29,391 bases of DNA from an uncultured Desulfovibrio sp. GTDB taxonomy: Bacteria; Desulfobacterota; Desulfovibrionia; Desulfovibrionales; Desulfovibrionaceae. The notes under the pieces were generated by a model. That model was not told the origin of the DNA, made no database searches, and saw only the letters and a list, made by a program, of their open reading frames with translations. Position numbers and translations under genes: made by a program. Positions 24,901 through 29,391 of the stretch are shown one piece after another (the first letter of the stretch is position 1; each line of letters opens with the position of its first letter). The DNA lies in contig CALBAX010000122.1 in NCBI GenBank assembly GCA_937926875.1, forward strand, positions 1 to 29,391. The letters run 5' to 3'.

Positions 24901-26138
24901 GCGGAAAGCCTGTAGGCTCCCAGCTGGTTCGTGGCCGTGTACATCCGGCCCAGTGCCGTAGAGAACGGACGGGAGGCATCCGGCACCCTGAGCAGGCAGT
25001 CCCCTCCAAGGACCGAGGTCATGGCGGGCAGATCGATGACCTGGTCATTGTTCCCCGTACTGACGACATGGCGGGCCAGCGGCGTGGTGTCCACCAGCGA
25101 GGGCTGGTCCCCCTCGGGCCCGGCCAGTTCATTGATGAGCATCACTGACGGGATGCCCTGGGCAGCGCAGGCCTGGGTGCAGAACATGAGGTCGGAGTCG
25201 GCATGGCCGCCGCCTTCCTGGGTCATGACGACGCCCTCGGCACCTATCTGGCGGGCCAGCTTGGCGGCGAACTCGGCAGTACGCCGCTTGTCGAAAAGGG
25301 TGCTGTGCTCGTTGGCGATGACCACACCGGCAAAATCCAGGGTCTTGCCATGGCGGGCATACAGTTCCCTGATGACGGGATTGTTGAGGTGCAGATAGGT
25401 GGGGTTCTTCTGGCAGGCGATGATGTAATTGCCGCTGACGATGGCGCCATCCAGGACCTCGTTGGGATGGAGCAGCGTGGGCAGGAGGCTGGTGACGTCC
25501 TTGCCGTAAAGGAAGGTATTGCGCAGCGGGCCCTGCGATTGCAGGTAATAGATGTAGACGACCTTGCGCAGATGGGCATCCACGGGCGTATCCGTACTGA
25601 AGGTACGCACGCTCCCCGGCTTTTGCCCCCGTGCTGTCTGCCCCAGATACAGGGCCGCTGCCAGCAGGGACTTGCGCGTGGCGGCGTCGAAATCACTGTT
25701 GCCGGCATTGGGATCCGCCGGCGTGCAGCGCAGGACGACATTGCAGAGCGAACTGAACAGCGAATACGCCGCGCCGGGCCCGGACATGTCGATGATGCCT
25801 TCCTGTATGCCCTGGCGTCTGCCCGTCTGCATGACGCTGACCCCCTGGAGGACGTACGTGCGCCCTGTGCCGGCGAGCTGCATGGAAGAGAACATGCCCG
25901 GATAGGGGCTTTCCGCATCCGACTCCTTGCAGCGCGGCTGCATGACGTCCATGATGTTGATGATCCGCACGGGTTCACCGGGACGGGCGATGTCTATCTG
26001 CACGTCGGAGAAAAAACCGTCTGGATCGATCTGCCGGGCCATCTCTTCCCTGTTGATGGTGAGCACTGTCCCTTCCAGAGCCGTCTTTTCCCCGAATACG
26101 ACATTCTGAACAGGAAAATCAAAAAATTCCAATTCCAT
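24888..26138 (-). CDS. grdE: Component B proprotein, pyruvoyl-forming (GrdE/G/I family)
   Basis: GrdE-type proteins are cut autocatalytically into two chains, leaving a pyruvoyl group from a Cys that forms a Schiff base with the substrate amine. The start at 26138 (MELEFFDFPV) is chosen because AAGGAG sits seven bases upstream; an ATG nine codons earlier lacks a ribosome-binding site. From this start the protein has 416 residues. The Cys in NYIIACQKNPTYLHLNNPVIRELYARHGK falls at residue 242, the position I recall for the pyruvoyl Cys of clostridial GrdE. Other family blocks are DVMQPRCKESDAESPYPGMF and VVMTQEGGGHADSDLMFCTQACAAQGIPSVM. It lies 68 bases after grdA2 and 68 before grdB. Confidence 0.92.
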   Translation of the reverse strand: MELEFFDFPVQNVVFGEKTALEGTVLTINREEMARQIDPDGFFSDVQIDIARPGEPVRIINIMDVMQPRCKESDAESPYPGMFSSMQLAGTGRTYVLQGVSVMQTGRRQGIQEGIIDMSGPGAAYSLFSSLCNVVLRCTPADPNAGNSDFDAATRKSLLAAALYLGQTARGQKPGSVRTFSTDTPVDAHLRKVVYIYYLQSQGPLRNTFLYGKDVTSLLPTLLHPNEVLDGAIVSGNYIIACQKNPTYLHLNNPVIRELYARHGKTLDFAGVVIANEHSTLFDKRRTAEFAAKLARQIGAEGVVMTQEGGGHADSDLMFCTQACAAQGIPSVMLINELAGPEGDQPSLVDTTPLARHVVSTGNNDQVIDLPAMTSVLGGDCLLRVPDASRPFSTALGRMYTATNQLGAYRLSATAF

Positions 26139-26206
26139 CACTGACTCCTTTACCAAAATGCACACTCGTGTTCACTGGACGCATGCATGACAACCTATTG
26201 CATATG

Positions 26207-26668
26207 TCACATATTCTTTTTGCGGATATCATTCATCCGCTGGCAGATCGCCTCCTTGTCGAATCTGTGGATGAACGGAAGGATGTACTTCTCGAATGCC
26301 TGGGGTGAAAAAAAGGCTGCTGCTTCAGGCTCCACGATATGCATCACCTTGAGCCGCAACTGCTTCCCCGTCAGCGGCCCCGAAAGGGAAGGGTCCCCGG
26401 TGGAGACCGTTTCCGCCTGGATCTGGCTGCTTTCCGCATCCGGGCAGCCAATAAGGACGTACAGGTTGGCATGGTTGCCATGTTCGATGACCCTGGCCAG
26501 CTTCCATTGATCTTCCAGATCCATAGCGCCTGCGGTCATTCAAACGAAAAACTGGTTGATGGCGTAGATCACGGTATGGCCACTTTCCTCCAGCGCGGAA
26601 CACAGGGCCCCGGAGGAGACCCCGTCCATGGCTCCGATCACTATGAATTGAGGGGAGGTAGCTTCCAT
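26207..26668 (-). CDS. grdA: Second, divergent GrdA-like selenoprotein (GrdA2)
   Basis: A second GrdA homologue opens the operon. Read through a UGA at 26540-26542 it is 153 residues long, with selenocysteine at residue 43 in QFFV-U-MTAGAMDLED. The ATG at 26668 has AAGGAGC upstream and lies directly behind the sigma-54 promoter. The C-terminal half retains PDAESSQIQAETVSTGDPSLSGPLTGK. Unlike GrdA1, the residue three before Sec is Phe instead of Cys, so the CxxU redox pair is lost; remaining Cys are at ALCSAL and LIGCPD. It may serve only this component B, work with another thiol, or carry a different group. Ordinary gene calling would give a fragment starting at MTAGAMD. Confidence 0.9.
26540..26542 (-). 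other. In-frame UGA read as selenocysteine in GrdA2
   Basis: GrdA similarity runs in one frame on both sides of the UGA (INQFFV before, MTAGAMDLED after), with the codon at the position of the GrdA selenocysteine. Confidence 0.9.
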
Positions 26669-26696
26669 TACAGCTCCTTGCGTTTGTGATTTAATT

Positions 26697-26712
26697 AGCA
26701 AGAGCCATGCCA
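26697..26712 (-). promoter_or_regulatory. Sigma-54 promoter of the grd operon
   Basis: On the minus strand TGGCATGGCTCTTGCT has GG and GC separated by 10 bases and close matches to TGGCAcg and TTGCT. Transcription would start about 18 bases before the grdA2 ATG. Confidence 0.88.
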
Positions 26713-26762
26713 TTGAAAATATCAAAAGATATCAGCATATTGACACAACAATAAATCACTGC

Positions 26763-26780
26763 TGTCTCATTTTTGAGATA
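26763..26780 (-). promoter_or_regulatory. Upstream activator site 1 of the grd operon
   Basis: TGTCTCA-TTTT-TGAGATA is a dyad with one mismatch, centred about 67 bases upstream of the sigma-54 promoter. It is the likely site for the divergent PAS-AAA+ activator. Confidence 0.6.
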
Positions 26781-26825
26781 AAAAATGATGTTGATGATAA
26801 AAAATGTGTTATATCAATTGGTTAT

Positions 26826-26843
26826 ATCTTTATTTTTGAGACA
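26826..26843 (-). promoter_or_regulatory. Upstream activator site 2 of the grd operon
   Basis: The arm TGAGACA preceded by TTTT matches site 1 in inverted orientation, while the other arm (ATCTTTA) is degraded. Its centre lies 63 bp from site 1, about six helical turns, so both face the same side of the DNA. Confidence 0.5.
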
Positions 26844-26900
26844 GCATTTTTCCTGTTCTAAAACATCCTCCCACTTCAGGCGGCAGGGAATTTTTTGCTT

Positions 26901-26915
26901 GTTATTACGGATAAC
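26901..26915 (+). promoter_or_regulatory. Small dyad upstream of the PAS-AAA+ activator gene
   Basis: GTTAT-TACGG-ATAAC is an interrupted palindrome 147 bases before the activator start codon, next to a TATGTA stretch that could be a -10. The remainder of the 26669-27061 gap is AT-rich up to about 26920 and holds no gene. Confidence 0.3.
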
Positions 26916-27061
26916 TATGTAATAGTCAGGTGAGGCGTGCTTCACAGGGAGGAAAGCGCGCACGGGCACCCTCCTCCCGTCCCCGCCCATGTGTGCCGGT
27001 TTTTGGATCAGGAATGTCGTCCTACCGGGACGATGATGTTGTTTGCGGATGGTGACAGTCC

Positions 27062-28795
27062 ATGAATGATGCTGTTTCTCGTCATGTATCGTTGCAAAAA
27101 AATGCTCTTCTCGACCATCTTTCCGAAGCCATACTTGTCGTTTCCCGCAAGGGGGAGCTTTTTGCCGTCAATAATGCCGGGCTGAAGCTCCTTTCGCTGA
27201 CCGGAAGATCCGTCAAGAAGCTGAAGGAGATCCTGTTTTCCGAGCTCTCCCTGCCCAAAGTCCTTGAGGCAGGGGATGCAACAGGGATCAAGTTGCGCAA
27301 GCTGAACATCGCTGACCACACCTATATCATCGATTCTTTTTTTGACGGTGAGGATCTCGTCATCCTGCTCTCGGACATCACCGACGTAAAAAAGATGGCC
27401 GAAGACCTCAGCCAGCAGTTCACGCATCTGCTGCGCTTCAAGATGTCCATGCAGTGCATCACCGACGGCATCGTCCTCACGGACGCGTTCGAACGCGTCG
27501 TGTTCATGAACGCGACCATGCACGACATCATCTCGTCGCAGCACAAAAAATATGAGGTCAGGACCCTGAGGGATCTTGAACTGCTGCTGGGGATATTTTC
27601 CGAGAACGAAGAAGGGGCTTCCCTGTCGGAATCTTCCTGCAGGGACGAGAAGACAGGCCGGACGTTCCTGGCCGAAAAACGGAAACTCATGATCGCAGGG
27701 GAGAGGCTGCACGGTTTCCTCATCTATTTTTCTGCCGTATCGGCGGAGGGAGGGAATTCCCTGAAAAGCAGCCTGAAAACGGCCCAGACACCGCTTTCGG
27801 GACTGCGCTACCCGCCCGCGAAGGACAGGAAAGGGGCAGAAAAGCCCTCCATCCAGTCTTTCGTCGGCCAAAGCAAATCCGTCCTGCGCATCAAGGCCAT
27901 CATCAAGAAGGTGGCGCCCTCCTCCTCGACCGTGCTCCTGCAAAGCGAGAGCGGTACGGGCAAGGAACTGCTGGCCCGCTCGCTCCATGAGCTCAGCGAA
28001 CGGGCCGACGGCCCGTTCATCAAGCTCAACTGTGCCAGCCTGCCGGAATCCCTGCTGGAAGCCGAAGTGTTCGGCTACGATTCAGGCGCGTTCACCGGGG
28101 CCAAGAAAAGCGGTAACCCCGGCCTGTTCGAACAGGCGCATACCGGGACGATCTTCCTTGACGAACTGGGCGAGATGTCCCTTTCTCTCCAGGCGAAGCT
28201 GCTGCGCATCATCCAGGAGCGCGAGGTACAGCGCATCGGCGGGCAAAGCTCCAAACAGCTCGACGTCCGCATCGTTGCGGCAACGAACAGGGACCTGCTC
28301 CAGCTGGTCAAGCAGGGCAGGTTCCGCAGCGACCTGCTGTTCCGCCTGAACGTCGTCTCCATCACCATCCCGCCATTGCGCGAACGAAAAGAAGACATCA
28401 AGTCGCTCATCATTTATTTTTTGCGCCTCTATTCGCAGATATTCAAAAAAAATATCAGCGGCGTTTCCAAGGAAGTCTACTATCTGTTCATGAATTACGA
28501 CTGGCCAGGCAATGTTCGGGAACTGGGCAACATCATCGAATACGCGTTCAACATCATCGACGGCAATATCATCGAAAGCCGCCACCTTCCCCAGTATCTT
28601 CTGGATGCCTCCACCTGTCCTTCCGGCGGTTCCCGGACACTGGACGACATGATGGCGGACTACGCATTCAAAACGGTCATAGACAGCCTGGAACAGCACA
28701 AGGGCAACAAAGCCCTTGCTGCGCTTTCGCTCGGCATCTCCCGGGCAAAGCTCTACCGTATCATCGCCGGACGCAAGAAACCTGCCTGCCGCTAA
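27062..28795 (+). CDS. PAS-AAA+-Fis sigma-54 activator, probable regulator of the grd operon
   Basis: A 577-residue enhancer-binding protein. Two PAS-like segments lie at about 12-110 (LDHLSEAILVVSRKGELFAVNNAGLKLL) and 125-225 (MQCITDGIVLTDAFERVVFMNATM). The AAA+ core follows: Walker A SESGTGKE at 295-302 (Ser where Gly is usual in the first position), GAFTGA at 342-347, Walker B TGTIFLDELGE at 361-371 and the arginine/WPGNVREL region near 481-488. A Fis helix-turn-helix ends the protein (ALAALSLGISRAKLYRII). No receiver domain is present, so it should sense a ligand or redox state through PAS. It is divergent from the grd operon and separated from it by the TGTCTCA-type sites. The ribosome-binding site is weak. 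Confidence 0.92.
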   Translation: MNDAVSRHVSLQKNALLDHLSEAILVVSRKGELFAVNNAGLKLLSLTGRSVKKLKEILFSELSLPKVLEAGDATGIKLRKLNIADHTYIIDSFFDGEDLVILLSDITDVKKMAEDLSQQFTHLLRFKMSMQCITDGIVLTDAFERVVFMNATMHDIISSQHKKYEVRTLRDLELLLGIFSENEEGASLSESSCRDEKTGRTFLAEKRKLMIAGERLHGFLIYFSAVSAEGGNSLKSSLKTAQTPLSGLRYPPAKDRKGAEKPSIQSFVGQSKSVLRIKAIIKKVAPSSSTVLLQSESGTGKELLARSLHELSERADGPFIKLNCASLPESLLEAEVFGYDSGAFTGAKKSGNPGLFEQAHTGTIFLDELGEMSLSLQAKLLRIIQEREVQRIGGQSSKQLDVRIVAATNRDLLQLVKQGRFRSDLLFRLNVVSITIPPLRERKEDIKSLIIYFLRLYSQIFKKNISGVSKEVYYLFMNYDWPGNVRELGNIIEYAFNIIDGNIIESRHLPQYLLDASTCPSGGSRTLDDMMADYAFKTVIDSLEQHKGNKALAALSLGISRAKLYRIIAGRKKPACR

Positions 28796-29073
28796 CACCG
28801 CCACTCCCGGCACGTGCTGCCCGGCGTGCTCACTGCTGCTCCGGGCAAAGATGCCCGTCCTGGAGAGGGATGAAGCATCCTGCCCTGACGGCCATGCATC
28901 CGTCTTGCCTATCCATGCTAGCGAGGGAGGGGGCCTCTTGCAGCCGGGGCTCCCTCCTTCCCGTCCAGGCCCGCCCGCAGAGGCTGCCGGGCAGGAAAGG
29001 AAGCCCGTGTTCCCAGGGGCTGTAGACAGCCCCCGCAGCAGGTGCGGTCACAAGCGGGCCGCAAAAACAAAAA
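28796..29073. other. Intergenic region with no recognisable gene
   Basis: GC-rich sequence between the activator stop and the tRNA-Pro terminator. Short frames cross it, but none has a ribosome-binding site or family features. Confidence 0.5.
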
Positions 29074-29100
29074 AGGTCACACCACATCGTGGTATGACCT
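29074..29100 (-). terminator. Rho-independent terminator of tRNA-Pro
   Basis: On the minus strand AGGTCATACCAC and GTGGTGTGACCT pair with one G-T-type mismatch position around GAT, then run into TTTTTTG. It lies 12 bases past the encoded CCA. Confidence 0.88.
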
Positions 29101-29112
29101 CGTGATCTCATA

Positions 29113-29189
29113 TGGTCGGAGCGACTGGATTCGAACCAGCGACCCCCTGCTCCCAAAGCAGGTGCGCTACCATACTGCGCCACGCTCCG
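29113..29189 (-). tRNA. tRNA-Pro (anticodon TGG)
   Basis: The reverse strand folds as a cloverleaf: acceptor CGGAGCG pairs with CGCTCCG, the anticodon loop is TTTGGGA between CCTGC and GCAGG, and the T arm reads CTGGTTCGAATCCAG. The anticodon is TGG. The discriminator is A and CCA is encoded at 29113-29115. Confidence 0.96.
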
Positions 29190-29200
29190 TGATGGGATGT

Positions 29201-29229
29201 TTTGTACGCAAAAGCCCCTGCTTTGGCAA
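29201..29229 (-). promoter_or_regulatory. Probable sigma-70 promoter of tRNA-Pro
   Basis: On the minus strand TTGCCA (29229-29224) and TACAAA (29206-29201) are separated by exactly 17 bases. Transcription would start a few bases before the mature tRNA. Confidence 0.6.
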
Positions 29230-29233
29230 GGGC
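29214..29233 (-). terminator. Hairpin overlapping the tRNA-Pro promoter, possible terminator of the upstream gene
   Basis: On the minus strand GCCCTTGC and GCAGGGGC pair around CAAA with one G-T pair and are followed by TTTTG. It lies about 60 bases past the stop of the partial gene at the right edge. Confidence 0.55.
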
Positions 29234-29292
29234 GGCCCATCCGGAGGCCGCAAGGGCCGTTGCCTGCCCCGGGCAAAGGGACCGTCTCCTGC

Positions 29293-29391
29293 TCAGGACA
29301 AAGACCTGCGGGCCTCTTCCACACAGGCCGGGCAGTGCGGCAGGGGGCGCCCCCCTTTCTGGAAAGAAAGGAGCACCCTGTGCCCCTTCCG
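29293..29391 (-). CDS. C-terminal 32 codons of an unidentified gene, truncated by the window edge
   Basis: The minus-strand frame is open from the last base of the window to TGA at 29295-29293. The peptide ends GGRPLPHCPACVEEARRSLS, with a CPxC pair as in zinc ribbons. A terminator-like hairpin follows about 60 bases later. There is too little sequence to name a family, and chance cannot be excluded for a frame this short. Confidence 0.4.
   Translation of the reverse strand, partial: RKGHRVLLSFQKGGRPLPHCPACVEEARRSLS

Noticed and set aside
26139..26165. Upstream ATG of the grdE-like gene
   Set aside because: No ribosome-binding site precedes it, while AAGGAG precedes the ATG at 26138. The later start also places the key Cys at residue 242.
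28716..29105. Plus-strand frame after the PAS-AAA+ activator
   Set aside because: It overlaps the end of the activator gene in another frame, lacks a ribosome-binding site and runs into the tRNA-Pro terminator.
1..29391. CRISPR arrays, insertion sequences, integrases or phage genes
   Set aside because: I saw no regularly spaced repeats, transposase motifs or phage-type proteins anywhere in the window.

Overview
The window is GC-rich bacterial DNA. It resembles a Desulfovibrionaceae genome (Desulfovibrio/Bilophila-like), judging by several sigma-54 promoters with enhancer-binding activators, a tripartite tricarboxylate transporter, UxaA-like and nickel-racemase-like enzymes, a TauE/SafE permease and selenoprotein reductases. 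The species assignment is an inference; no rRNA is present.

Left part (1-6.5 kb): the end of a kdpE response regulator, tRNA-Glu(TTC), a TauE/SafE-type permease, an orphan radical SAM protein with a Cys-rich tail, uvrC, and a secreted class A acid phosphatase.

Middle (6.5-17.5 kb): a catabolic locus for a hydroxy acid. A PrpR-type sigma-54 activator faces away from a seven-gene plus-strand array that follows an intergenic enhancer region: UxaA-like small and large subunits, an MFS permease, a TctC/TctB/TctA importer, an enolase-superfamily acid-sugar dehydratase and a LarA-like nickel racemase homologue. I see two sigma-54 promoters, before the UxaA genes and before tctC. Each is preceded by paired TGAA(A)C half-sites exactly 20 bp apart and at nearly the same distance, so the one activator probably drives both. 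The substrate is unknown; a sugar acid or sulfolactate-like acid fits the families.

Right part (17.5-28.8 kb): a minus-strand operon for a glycine/sarcosine/betaine-type reductase. Transcription order is grdA2, grdE-like, grdB-like, a carboxylate-type permease, trxB, grdC, grdD, trxA, grdA1. Three in-frame UGA codons are predicted to encode selenocysteine (both GrdA proteins and GrdB). A sigma-54 promoter precedes grdA2, and the divergent PAS-AAA+ activator gene lies beyond two TGTCTCA/TGAGACA sites. The operon would cleave a C-N bond reductively using thioredoxin electrons and yield acetyl phosphate. The first GrdA lacks the Cys of the usual CxxU motif, and the transporter is not an obvious glycine or betaine carrier, so the substrate and the role of the second GrdA are open.

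Right edge: tRNA-Pro(TGG) with its own promoter and terminator, then the last 32 codons of an unidentified minus-strand gene.
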